DNA of 64,000 nucleotides from Rhodopseudomonas sp. BR0M22 (GTDB lineage: Bacteria > Pseudomonadota > Alphaproteobacteria > Rhizobiales > Xanthobacteraceae), in NCBI RefSeq assembly GCF_010907035.1, contig NZ_QUMK01000007.1:36621-100620 (forward strand), in the 5' to 3' direction. The notes under the pieces are model-generated. The model was given only the letters and a program-made list of their open reading frames with translations. It did no database searches and had not been told where the DNA came from. The translations under genes were made by a program, and so were the position numbers. Shown piece after piece: positions 46,501 through 54,180 of this stretch (position 1 is its first letter; each line of letters opens with the position of its first letter).

Positions 46501-47160
46501 TTTGAACTCGACAGGCCTGCCCGCCCTCGCGACTCCGGTCGCGATCGGCTTCTCGGTGGATCCAGCCGATACCGTGACCTGGCCCTCGGGATCGATCCGG
46601 ATCGCCAGTTCGGCCCCGACCAATCTCAGGCTCTCGGCCCGCAGCTTGCCCATCAGCAGCGCCCAGCCGGACAGCCGAACTTCCGCCTTCGGCGCCGAGG
46701 CGATGACGGCATGGTCGTGGTCGCGGACTACGATATCGCGAATCCGTACAGCGATACGGATCCGGCCGGCGCGCTCGATTTGCGTACCGCCGATTTCGAC
46801 CGTATTGCCGCTGCCGATGTTCTGTTCGATGGCGTCAGCCAGCCACGGCGTCACCATGTCGAGATTGATCGGGCCGGCACCGAGCCGCAGCCAAAGCCCG
46901 GCAAATCCGGCGGCCAGCACCATGCCGACCACGGCGAGCGTGACGGCGACGCGCTTCAACCACGGACCGCCGACGGTGTGGCGGCGGGACCATTCGTTGA
47001 CGCGATGCAAACCGAGACCACGCCGCTTCAGCAATTGGCGAGCACGATGACGGCCGTCTTCTTCATGCGCGTGGTCCCAATGACCATCGTGCCAATGCGG
47101 GTCAGATGAATCGTGGCCGGCGTGCGGGTCGGACTGGTTCGGCGTCGGATGTTTCGCCAT
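43540..47160 (-). CDS. Large AsmA-like (DUF3971/YhdP-type) envelope protein
   Basis: The protein has about 1206 residues. An N-terminal His/Asp-rich cytoplasmic segment (DPHAGHDSSDPHWHDGHWDH, about 9-28) precedes one membrane helix (VAVTLAVVGMVLAAGFAGLWL, about 66-86). A very long beta-strand-rich periplasmic part follows, with DUF3971 and AsmA-like C-terminal text (FSRLRAEFSRQNGTLTIRDG, GSIDYGANQVRMSGTFVPMY). Such proteins are thought to bridge inner and outer membranes for phospholipid transport. ATG 47160 was preferred over GTG 47175; neither ribosome-binding site is ideal. Confidence 0.85.
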   Translation of the reverse strand: MAKHPTPNQSDPHAGHDSSDPHWHDGHWDHAHEEDGRHRARQLLKRRGLGLHRVNEWSRRHTVGGPWLKRVAVTLAVVGMVLAAGFAGLWLRLGAGPINLDMVTPWLADAIEQNIGSGNTVEIGGTQIERAGRIRIAVRIRDIVVRDHDHAVIASAPKAEVRLSGWALLMGKLRAESLRLVGAELAIRIDPEGQVTVSAGSTEKPIATGVARAGRPVEFKLPSQTAPPDAPAAAPDAATPAPTAPAGDNSDAMKGVLAGLSWLDSLSMTGLDGQNLNEIGLKNGNLVVDDQQRGNRWSFENISLSLRRPSGGGVALSVGEEGAKPWSLRVQVGPARDGVRSVELHANQVPTRTVLLALRLKNLTYSADFPLTGDLKGEIGRDGVPTYFRGKLTAGAGTLVDLETPDYPMAIDQIETTFEWDANRRVLVAPFKVLAGANRVTLLTTLEPPNGSVNDWRLGLSGGTIVLPGAQNEAPLIFNRIAVRVRFDSANRRVLLTQADVSNGEIGVAGSGSIDYSGEPRLTLGLAGTPMSVSALKRMWPVLIVPELREWVNDRILAGSIQTIDIAVNSPLKNLSRSGPPIPDEGLLVNILGSGAAIHPVDGMPVVKDADMRVRVTGRTATVTINQANADTDSGRKIALSDILFEVPDLAPKPAPARIKFKLDGPVPAVAEVLASGRLSDAAALPIDPNGSKGTVSAQVMLGMPIQRVLTKQDTNYSITADLNGFAGDKLAMGQKLESTTLKVTANNQGYQVKGDVKINGQPASLDYRKPVDGDADLKLQATLDDASRARLGFDLGSGVSGPLGVKLTGKIGDNEQDAKFAIDADLTAVKLDNLLPGWTKSAGKPGRAAFNVVRKPQSTRLEDLTIEGGGTLIKGALEVDGDGDLINANFPVYSPSEGDKAMLKADRGNDGVLKAVMRGDVFDGRGFIKSALSGSSSDTKGKSIDFDLDLKLGAVAGFYGEALRSVDVKATRRNGVFRSFSMSGKLGRDTPITADLRGRNQGREVIYLETNDAGAFFRFTDSYAKMYGGQLSLAVEPPGGEPREKEGLINVRDFTVKGEAALDRVAAGAPGGPPQGLGFSRLRAEFSRQNGTLTIRDGVVKGPTIGATIEGSIDYGANQVRMSGTFVPMYGLNNMFGQIPIVGLFLGGGSNEGLIGVTYEVVGTPGKPVLRVNPISAMAPGVLRKIFEFNTGRQNNGADFPAPPN

Positions 47161-47440
47161 TGCCTCTCGTTGCACGCGCCCGTCGGGAGCCTAGTTGTGG
47201 AGGAAGGTGCCCGCACCGTCGCGCAAAGCATGCGCTCCTGTGGCGGCCTTGCAGCCCGTCCTCGTATGAACCTCTACTCGCCGCCGGCCCGATGGGCCCA
47301 TTGAACAAACGGGGATGGTCGGCACGCCGAATCCCTGCGACCATACCCCGAGGTCGACGGACTTGCCCAGCAGCGGCGTGGTCGCATCGCGCTTGGCGAT
47401 GATCGATGTTGACCTTTCGAAAACGACGAAAGGAAGGCGC

Positions 47441-48043
47441 ATGTCCAAGCAAACGCCCGAGAAATCCCCCAAGAAGGCGAAGACACCGGCGAAGCCGAAA
47501 GCCGTAGCCTCCGCCGCCAAGAAAACCTCCAAGCCTGCGGCCAAGGCGGCTGCAAAGACCGCCGGCTCCGCCAAGTCGAGCCCTTTGATCGAAGGCGGCA
47601 AGGCCCCGGACTTCACGCTGCCGCGCGACGGCGGCGGCTCGGTCTCGCTCGGCGACTTTGCCGGCCGCAAGCTGGTGCTGTTCTTCTACCCGCGGGCCAA
47701 CACGCCGGGGTGCACCCGTGAGGCCATCGACTTCACCCGGCTCGCGCCCGACTTCGAGGCCTGCGGAACCGCAATACTCGGGGTCTCGGCGGATTCGGTG
47801 AAAGCCCAGGACTCGTTCCGCGACAAGCATCAGCTCGCGACGCCACTGCTGTCGGATCCGACTCACGCGATGCTCGAAGCCTACGGCGCCTGGGGTGAAA
47901 AATCGTTGTACGGCCGCAAGTTCGAAGGGATCATTCGCTCCACGGTTCTGGTCGGTCCAGACGGACGCATTCTCCACGTCTGGCGCAACGTCAAGGTCGA
48001 CGGCCACGCTGATCAGGTTCTCACCGCAGCGCGATCGAATTAG
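47441..48043 (+). CDS. bcp: Bcp-type thioredoxin peroxidase with Lys/Ala-rich N-terminal tail
   Basis: The 200-residue peroxiredoxin has the peroxidatic Cys91 in NTPGCTREA and ends HVWRNVKVDGHADQVL. The resolving cysteine found five residues later in E. coli Bcp is Ile96 here, so a one-Cys mechanism or another resolving thiol is implied. Residues 1-48 form a positively charged Lys/Ala/Pro/Ser tail unlike typical Bcp (about 150-160 residues). AGGAAGG precedes the ATG. It is divergent from the AsmA-like gene. Confidence 0.9.
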   Translation: MSKQTPEKSPKKAKTPAKPKAVASAAKKTSKPAAKAAAKTAGSAKSSPLIEGGKAPDFTLPRDGGGSVSLGDFAGRKLVLFFYPRANTPGCTREAIDFTRLAPDFEACGTAILGVSADSVKAQDSFRDKHQLATPLLSDPTHAMLEAYGAWGEKSLYGRKFEGIIRSTVLVGPDGRILHVWRNVKVDGHADQVLTAARSN

Positions 48044-48136
48044 TTCGCATTTTCTGAAAATTAACCATGCAGGGGTCAAATCGGCCCGCGCCTTGAGCGG
48101 AACAGTAGCGAGTTTCCGATCGGCGCGGGAGTTCCG

Positions 48137-49513
48137 ATGTCTTACCGTTCCGGCCATCCATCCGCAGCGCTTCACCCTCACGCCCACGATCAAGCCCGCC
48201 CGGCCGTACCACGCCCGGCTCGCCCGCCGCGGCCGGTGCAACGGCCGGCACCGGACGCGCGTAGCTACACCATCGCCCATGCCGGTCGGCAGGTTCGGAT
48301 CGGTCCTGTGCTGTTCTGGATCGCGGTCGGCACAATTGTGCTGCTCGGCGGTTGGACCGGAGTCACAGCCACCTATTTCACCTTCCGCGACGACGTGCTG
48401 ACCCGACTGATCGCGCGCCAGGCCGAGATGCAATACGCCTACGAGGATCGGATCGCCGAGCTGCGCGCCAAGGTGGACCGCACCACCAGCCGGCAGTTGC
48501 TCGATCAGGAACAGTTCGACAAGAAGCTCGAGCAGATCATGCGGCGGCAGTCGCTACTCGAATCCCGCGCCGGTGCGCTCGGCGCCCTGCCCGACGTCGC
48601 GATCACCGGCAGCATCAAGCCGACCCGCACTCCGTCGTTCGACAGTGAGGCGACGACCGCTCGGCCGAAGCCGTCGCCGATCAACGACACGGTGATCTTC
48701 GTCGCTCCTCCGGACCGCGAGGCACGGCTGCAGTCCCGCACTACGCCGGCGGCAGCGGAACGGCCACCGACGCAATATGCCAAGGCGCAAGGCGTCGAAA
48801 CGGTGCTGACGCGGCTGCAGAATTCGCTCGACCAGGTCGAGAAGCAACAGGTCGCCGCTCTCGGCGCCGTTGAAGACAGCTACGAATCCCGCGCCCGACG
48901 GATGCGCGACGCGCTCAGCAGCCTCGGCCTCAACACCCGTTCGCTCGAAGCCGCGGCGCCCCGCGGCGGCGGCGTCGGCGGTCCGTTCGTGCCGGTGCGA
49001 GCGCCGTCCAGCAATGCGTCGAGCTTCGACCGCCAGCTCTATCGCATCAGCTTGAGCGCAGCTCAGGTCGATCGGCTCACCCGCGTCCTGACACTGGTGC
49101 CCTATCGCAAGCCGGTGGTCGGCGAGGTCGAACTGTCGTCGGGGTTCGGCGTGCGCACCGACCCGTTCCTCGGCCGCCCGGCCATGCACACCGGCCTCGA
49201 CTTCCGCGGCTCGACCGGCGATCCGGTCCGCGCCACTGCGGCGGGAAAAGTGGTCAGCGCCGGATGGGCGGGCGGCTACGGCCAGATGGTCGAGATCGAC
49301 CACGGCAACGGCCTGTCGACCCGCTACGGCCATATGTCGAAAATCATCGCCAAAGTCGGTCAGCATATCAGCATCGGCCAAGTCGTCGGCGAGATCGGCT
49401 CGACCGGACGCTCCACCGGTCCGCATCTGCACTACGAGACCCGCATCGACGGCGAAGCGGTCGACCCGCAGAAGTTTCTGCGGGCGGGCGTGAAGCTTGC
49501 GGGGGCGGCTTAG
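48137..49513 (+). CDS. M23 family metallopeptidase with membrane anchor and coiled coil
   Basis: Residues 1-55 are a proline/histidine-rich cytoplasmic tail. A membrane helix follows at about 58-78, then coiled-coil segments (about 90-140 and 215-260). The C-terminal M23 (LytM-like) domain begins near 330 with zinc ligands in AMHTGLDF and HLHYE. It should act on peptidoglycan, or as a non-hydrolytic regulator of amidases; the active-site ligands look intact, favouring activity. The stop codon overlaps that of the convergent EamA gene. Confidence 0.9.
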   Translation: MSYRSGHPSAALHPHAHDQARPAVPRPARPPRPVQRPAPDARSYTIAHAGRQVRIGPVLFWIAVGTIVLLGGWTGVTATYFTFRDDVLTRLIARQAEMQYAYEDRIAELRAKVDRTTSRQLLDQEQFDKKLEQIMRRQSLLESRAGALGALPDVAITGSIKPTRTPSFDSEATTARPKPSPINDTVIFVAPPDREARLQSRTTPAAAERPPTQYAKAQGVETVLTRLQNSLDQVEKQQVAALGAVEDSYESRARRMRDALSSLGLNTRSLEAAAPRGGGVGGPFVPVRAPSSNASSFDRQLYRISLSAAQVDRLTRVLTLVPYRKPVVGEVELSSGFGVRTDPFLGRPAMHTGLDFRGSTGDPVRATAAGKVVSAGWAGGYGQMVEIDHGNGLSTRYGHMSKIIAKVGQHISIGQVVGEIGSTGRSTGPHLHYETRIDGEAVDPQKFLRAGVKLAGAA

Positions 49514-50436
49514 AGCCGCTCGCCCCGCCAACGGCGACTTTCAAACCAGGTGACGGCTCGGCCGTCGATAATAAGAAGCGCGCTGGCAATTACGCCGGCG
49601 CCGATCAGTTCGCGCATGCCGATGTGTTCGTGCAGCACGACCGTCCCGAGCAGAATGGCCGTGACCGGGATCAACAACGTCACCAGCATGACGTTGGTCG
49701 AACCCGACCGCGCAATGATGCGGAAGAACAGCACGTAGCCGAGCGCGGTCGAGAGCGTGCCAAGTCCTACCACGGCCCAAATCGCAGAAGCACTTGGAAC
49801 GGACAGGCGCCACGGCTGATCCACCGACGCAGCGACGACGCCGGTGACGACGGTCGCCACGACCATCTGCGCCGTCGCCGTGGTGAGCGGAGCGAAGCCG
49901 TTCAGGCGTCGTCGCGCCAGCAGCGCCGACAGGCCATACGACAAAGCCGCGCACAGACACAGCGCCACGCCGATCCCCGTCTCGGCTTGCCGCAGATCCA
50001 CTCCGCGCAGGACGGCAACTCCGGTCACGCCGACCACGACTCCGACGACACGCCGGGCTGTCAGCCGCTCCTCTCCGGCGGCCGCCATGACGACAACGGT
50101 GAACAATGGCGTCGTCGCGTTGAGCACCGACGCAAGGCCGGTCGAGATGAAGGTCTGCCCGGTCGCGAGGCAGGAAAACGGAACGACGTAGTTGAGACAG
50201 GCCATTCCGACGAAGGGCAGCCATCCGGCGCCCCCGCGTGGCATCGGAATCCCGCGGAGCCAGACAATCAAGAGCAGCACCAGCGCAGCGATCGCCGCAC
50301 GAAGAAAAACGATGGTGAACGGCGGCAGCTCCTTCAGGGCGACACCGACGCAGAAGAACGATGCTCCCCACAGGATCGACAGCGCGATCAAGAGAGCCCA
50401 GTCTCGCGGATGAATCGGATGAATGGCTGACGTCAT
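49510..50436 (-). CDS. EamA/DMT-family transporter
   Basis: The 308-residue protein has ten predicted membrane helices formed by two EamA repeats (WALLIALSILWGASFFCVGV in the first, LGTLSTALGYVLFFRIIA in the second). It belongs to the drug/metabolite transporter superfamily, typically exporters of amino acids or metabolites. Substrate unknown. GAGGTG precedes the ATG. The gene runs convergent to the M23 peptidase, with stop codons overlapping. Confidence 0.88.
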   Translation of the reverse strand: MTSAIHPIHPRDWALLIALSILWGASFFCVGVALKELPPFTIVFLRAAIAALVLLLIVWLRGIPMPRGGAGWLPFVGMACLNYVVPFSCLATGQTFISTGLASVLNATTPLFTVVVMAAAGEERLTARRVVGVVVGVTGVAVLRGVDLRQAETGIGVALCLCAALSYGLSALLARRRLNGFAPLTTATAQMVVATVVTGVVAASVDQPWRLSVPSASAIWAVVGLGTLSTALGYVLFFRIIARSGSTNVMLVTLLIPVTAILLGTVVLHEHIGMRELIGAGVIASALLIIDGRAVTWFESRRWRGERL

Positions 50437-50556
50437 GAGCGCACCTCGCTGCGTCAGTCATCAGCCGCGCGGCGTTGCCCCGCCACCCGAATTCCGAGCG
50501 TCCGTCGCGCGGATCACATCTTCAGACGCTTATGGAGACATCGTCAGCCGCAGCAA

Positions 50557-50880
50557 CTAGTCCGCGCCGGCGAACAGCCGCAACTTGTCAGCGATATCGG
50601 CGACCGATGGCGAGACCCAGCTGGCCAAAGCGTTCGTCTCGAAATGTCATTCGGCGACACTGAGGCAATCGTCGATGCGCTTGCGCAGGAATCCAAGCAC
50701 ATCCTCGTCGGGCGCTGGAGTGAATGCGCGCAGATAGCAGTACACCGCCATGTAGCCGGACAGCCTGGGATTGTCCCAGAACAGCCAGCGCATGATCGCG
50801 TAACGATCATCCTCGTTCGTCTCACCGAAGCGTCCGTAGGCTTCTGCCAGCCGCAACAGGATCGGTCGGGTCTGCGTCAG
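50557..50880 (-). pseudogene. Glutathione S-transferase remnant
   Basis: The minus frame reads LTQTRPILLRLAEAYGRFG, the end of a GST thioredoxin-like domain. It continues through a GST C-terminal helical domain (MRWLFWDNPRLSGYMAVYCY, DEDVLGFLRKRIDDCL) to a TGA at 50649-50647. The same frame then carries on with HFETNALASWVSPSVADIAD to a TAG at 50559-50557, as an intact GST would. Thus the N-terminal domain is gone and the C-terminal domain has an internal stop. It is a decayed gene. The rest of 50437-50931 shows nothing else. Confidence 0.75.
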
Positions 50881-50931
50881 GCTTGGCCGCCTCCGGATAG
50901 GCGAAGACGCATCGGAACGCGCCGCGGCCCG

Positions 50932-51783
50932 CTATTTTCCGCCGCGGATGGTGTACTCCGCCATCGCCGCCCAGTCGCGTTCGCCCTGCCCCGAAGCGAC
51001 GGTTTCCGCCATCTGGCGGTGAACGGCGCTGAGCATCGGCAGCTCTCGGCCGGCCTGTTCGGCAGCCTCAGTGGCGAGGCGGAGATCCTTGAGGCCGAGC
51101 ACCGCCTTGAAACCAGGCTGGTACTTGCCCTCTGCGATGATCGCCGAATACACCTGATAGGATCGGCTGCCGAACAGCGTGCCGAGAATAAGTTCGAAGA
51201 AGCGCTCGCGCGGCAGCCCGTTGGCCTCGGTGAGCACCACGCCTTCGGCCATCGCCTCGATCGCCATGGTGATCATCATGTTGCAGGCGACCTTGGCGGC
51301 GTTCGCGGTCAGCGCCTCGGTCCCCATGTCCCAGATCTTGCCGCCGATCACTTCGAGCACCGGCCGCACCGCTTCCACTGCGTCGACCGGCCCGCCGGCC
51401 AGGATGTTCAACTGGCCGGCAGCGGCGACGTCCGGCCGGCCGAGCACCGGCGCGGACACGTAGCGAATGCCGGCGTTGGCGTGGACGTCGACCAGTTCCC
51501 GCGCGAACGCCACCGAGATGGTAGATGTCACGACATGAACGAGGCTCTTGTTCGCCTTGCTCAGAGCGCCGCTGTCGAGCAGCACCGAACGGATCACAGC
51601 ATCGTCCGACAACATCGTCAGCGCGACGTCGCCCTGCAGCGCGTCGACCGGGGTGTCGACCATGGTCACCCCATCGATCGTGCCGCCCGAGCGATTCCAC
51701 GCTTTCACCCGATGCCCGGCGGCTGCGAGATTCCGCGCCATGCCGCGCCCCATGGCGCCCAATCCGATGATGCCGATGTCCAT
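50932..51783 (-). CDS. 3-hydroxyisobutyrate dehydrogenase-like NAD(P) oxidoreductase
   Basis: Starting at MDIGIIGLGAMGRGMARNLA (ATG at 51783 after GGAGAA), the 283-residue protein has the Rossmann motif GLGAMGRG, the substrate-site region VSAPVLGRPDVAAAGQL and the catalytic Lys in ANAAKVACNMM. This is the beta-hydroxyacid dehydrogenase fold. Related enzymes act on 3-hydroxyisobutyrate, tartronate semialdehyde or succinic semialdehyde. The substrate is not assignable. It is followed upstream by a second paralogue with 243 bases between them. Confidence 0.87.
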   Translation of the reverse strand: MDIGIIGLGAMGRGMARNLAAAGHRVKAWNRSGGTIDGVTMVDTPVDALQGDVALTMLSDDAVIRSVLLDSGALSKANKSLVHVVTSTISVAFARELVDVHANAGIRYVSAPVLGRPDVAAAGQLNILAGGPVDAVEAVRPVLEVIGGKIWDMGTEALTANAAKVACNMMITMAIEAMAEGVVLTEANGLPRERFFELILGTLFGSRSYQVYSAIIAEGKYQPGFKAVLGLKDLRLATEAAEQAGRELPMLSAVHRQMAETVASGQGERDWAAMAEYTIRGGK

Positions 51784-52026
51784 TGTGTTCTCCGATGCCA
51801 AACGTCCGCCAGACGCGAGTCCGCGCCGCAGCAAATGCGCCAATGTCCTAGAGATAGAAGACGCTGATTATATCGGAAGGTCGATCGACGCATACGAGGA
51901 ACGCGGGCCGCTCCTCCGCCAGGTTCAGCAGCCCGACATCGGCCAGCGTCGACACAACCAACCCGCGCAACCGCAAATCGGTCGAGCCGCACTGAGCGAA
52001 CGACGCGCTTTAGAGAATCACGATTC

Positions 52027-52917
52027 TCAAACTCGAGACTGATCCGACAACAACTCGATCAGCCGCCCCTCATCCTCGGCGGGGATGGCGGCTGCAGCTT
52101 TGGCGTAGATCTCGACCGCAGCACGGCTGAGCGGGAGATGCGGCAGGAGCGCTTCGCCGAGATTCAGCGCATACACCGCATCCTTGTGCCGGAGCGCAGC
52201 CGTAAAGGTCGCGTTGGCGAAATCGCGCGCGATCATCCGGGGCGCGTGGCGGAGCACCTGCGGACTCGCAACGACGCTACTGAGGATCGCTTCGCGTACC
52301 AGCGTCATGTCGAGGCCGGCGTGCTCGGCGATCGCAAGGCCTTCGGCGATGCCGGCAATCTGGATCGCGCCCATCAGATTGTTGATCAGCTTGTAGACGG
52401 TGCCAGTGCCCACCGGGCCGAAATGGCGGATCGTCTGGCTCAGCGGCGCGAGGAACGGCCGCGCCTGATCGAGGTCGTTCGGCTCGGCGCCGATCAGCAG
52501 CGTCAGCTCGCCGCGCGCAGCGGCATCGGGCAGCCCGGTGACCGGACAATCAATGTAGACGAGATCTCGCGCGCGTAGCGCGGCGGCCATGTCGAGGGCA
52601 TGTTGATGCGACACCGTCGAACATTCGATCGCCAGCGCATCCGCTGGGGCGGTCGATGCCGCGCCCTCGGGACCGAGCCACACCGCCTGCGAGGCGGCGG
52701 CGTCGGCGACCATCGTCAGGATGGCACGGGTCTCGCGCGCGGCTTCGGCGGGACTATCTGCCCACCGAGCGCCGCGGCCGATCAGATCGTCCGCCTTGGC
52801 CTTGCTGCGATTCCACACGGCAACGTCGAAGCCCGCATCGAGCAGCCGCCCGGCCATGCCGTGGCCCATCTTGCCGAGGCCGAGGAAGGCGACACGGGTT
52901 CGGGGCGGATGCGCCAT
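52027..52917 (-). CDS. 3-hydroxyisobutyrate dehydrogenase-like NAD(P) oxidoreductase (second copy)
   Basis: The 296-residue paralogue has Rossmann motif FLGLGKMGHGMAGRLLDAG, the substrate region DCPVTGLPDAAARGELTLL and catalytic Lys in GTVYKLINNLMG. It shares the fold but not close sequence identity with the neighbour at 50932. It starts six bases after the prfB stop, so it is likely co-transcribed with prfB. No valine-catabolism genes are adjacent. Confidence 0.87.
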   Translation of the reverse strand: MAHPPRTRVAFLGLGKMGHGMAGRLLDAGFDVAVWNRSKAKADDLIGRGARWADSPAEAARETRAILTMVADAAASQAVWLGPEGAASTAPADALAIECSTVSHQHALDMAAALRARDLVYIDCPVTGLPDAAARGELTLLIGAEPNDLDQARPFLAPLSQTIRHFGPVGTGTVYKLINNLMGAIQIAGIAEGLAIAEHAGLDMTLVREAILSSVVASPQVLRHAPRMIARDFANATFTAALRHKDAVYALNLGEALLPHLPLSRAAVEIYAKAAAAIPAEDEGRLIELLSDQSRV

Positions 52918-52923
52918 CGCGGC

Positions 52924-54055
52924 TCAGTCGACGTCCTCGATCGCGCCCGGCCCGCCGCCGAAGGCGCGCTGGGCCAGGGTGGCGGCCATGAACTCGTCGA
53001 GGTCGCCGTCGAGCACGCCGGCGGTGTCGGAGGTCTGCACCCCGGTGCGCAGGTCCTTCACCATCTGATACGGCTGCAGCACATAGGAGCGGATCTGGTG
53101 GCCCCAGCCGATGTCGGTCTTGGCGGCCTGGTCGGCTGCGGCCTGCTCTTCGCGCTTCTTCAGCTCGATCTCGTACAGCCGCGCGCGCAGCATGTCCCAT
53201 GCCTGGGCGCGGTTCTTGTGCTGCGACCGGCCGGCCTGACAGACCACCGCGACGCCGGTCGGGATGTGCGTCAGGCGCACCGCGGATTCGGTCTTGTTGA
53301 CGTGCTGACCGCCGGCGCCGCCCGACCGCATCGTGTCGACACGAACGTCGGACTCGGCGATGTCAATCTTGATCGAATTGTCGATCACGGGGAAAATCTG
53401 CACCGACGAGAACGAGGTGTGCCGGCGGGCGTTGGAATCGAACGGCGAGATCCGCACCAGGCGATGCACGCCGGCCTCGGTCTTCAGCCAGCCATAGGCG
53501 TTGTGGCCGGAGATCTGAATCGTCGCCGATTTGATCCCCGCCTCTTCGCCCTCGGACTCTTCGAGATACTCGATCTTGAAGCCGTGCTTCTCCGCCCAGC
53601 GGACGTACATCCGCAGCAGCATCGAGGCCCAATCCTGGCTCTCGGTGCCGCCGGCGCCGGCGTGGACTTCGAGATAGGTGTCGAAACGATCGGCCTCGCC
53701 GGACAGCAGCGCTTCCAGCTCGCGGCGCGCCACTTCCTTCTTCAGCGCCTTGAGCGCGTCCTCGGCTTCCTTGACGATGCCTTCGTCGCCCTCGGCTTCG
53801 CCGAGTTCGATCATCTCGATATTGTCGGTCAGCTCACGTTCGACCTTGCCGATGCCGGTGAGCGAATCCTCAAGCGAGGTCCGCTCCTGCATCAGCTTCT
53901 GGGCCTTCTGCGGATCGTTCCAGAGGTCGGGATCCTCGGCGAGCTTGTTCAGCTCCGCGAGGCGGACGGTCGACTGATCGACGTCAAAGATGCCTCCTCA
54001 GCAGCCCGACTGACTGCTTGATCTCTTCGACAAGGCGTTCGATTTCTGCGCGCAT
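52924..54055 (-). CDS. prfB: Peptide chain release factor 2, expressed by programmed +1 frameshift
   Basis: The ATG at 54055 begins [19 protein letters not shown]. Codon 23 (CTT) is followed by an in-frame TGA, and a +1 slip onto GAC restores the long frame that ends at 52924. The joined product is 376 residues, the normal RF2 length. The tRNA-mimic tripeptide GGQ lies in [14 protein letters not shown] near residue 247. RF2 terminates translation at UGA and UAA, so low RF2 increases frameshifting at its own TGA (known autoregulation). The downstream dehydrogenase gene follows after six bases. Confidence 0.96.
53983..53998 (-). promoter_or_regulatory. prfB programmed +1 frameshift site
   Basis: On the minus strand AGGAGG (53998-53993) is followed after three bases by CTTTGAC (53989-53983). 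The Shine-Dalgarno-like AGGAGG, the slippery CTT, the in-frame TGA and the following C reproduce the canonical RF2 frameshift signal of E. coli. Confidence 0.96.
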
Positions 54056-54102
54056 GGGATCTCTTCGGAAGCGGCGATGCCGCGAATGCTGAGACGCGAT
54101 TT

Positions 54103-54135
54103 AACGGGCGACGCGGCAAAGCGCAATCGCCCGTT
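54103..54135 (-). terminator. Hairpin between mrcA and prfB
   Basis: Arms AACGGGCGA (54103-54111) and TCGCCCGTT (54127-54135) form a 9-base-pair stem with a 15-base loop that has its own short CGC/GCG stem. It lies 46 bases after the mrcA stop and before prfB. No T-run follows, so it may be a weak terminator or a processing hairpin. Confidence 0.45.
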
Positions 54136-54180
54136 GGGATCGAAGCCGAACCAATCCAGACCGGATCAATAAGGGCCGGA

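Noticed and set aside
51784..52026. Possible small gene on the minus strand between the two dehydrogenase genes
   Set aside because: A roughly 50-codon stretch (ending PSDIISVFYL) is readable but has no start with a ribosome-binding site and no known relative.
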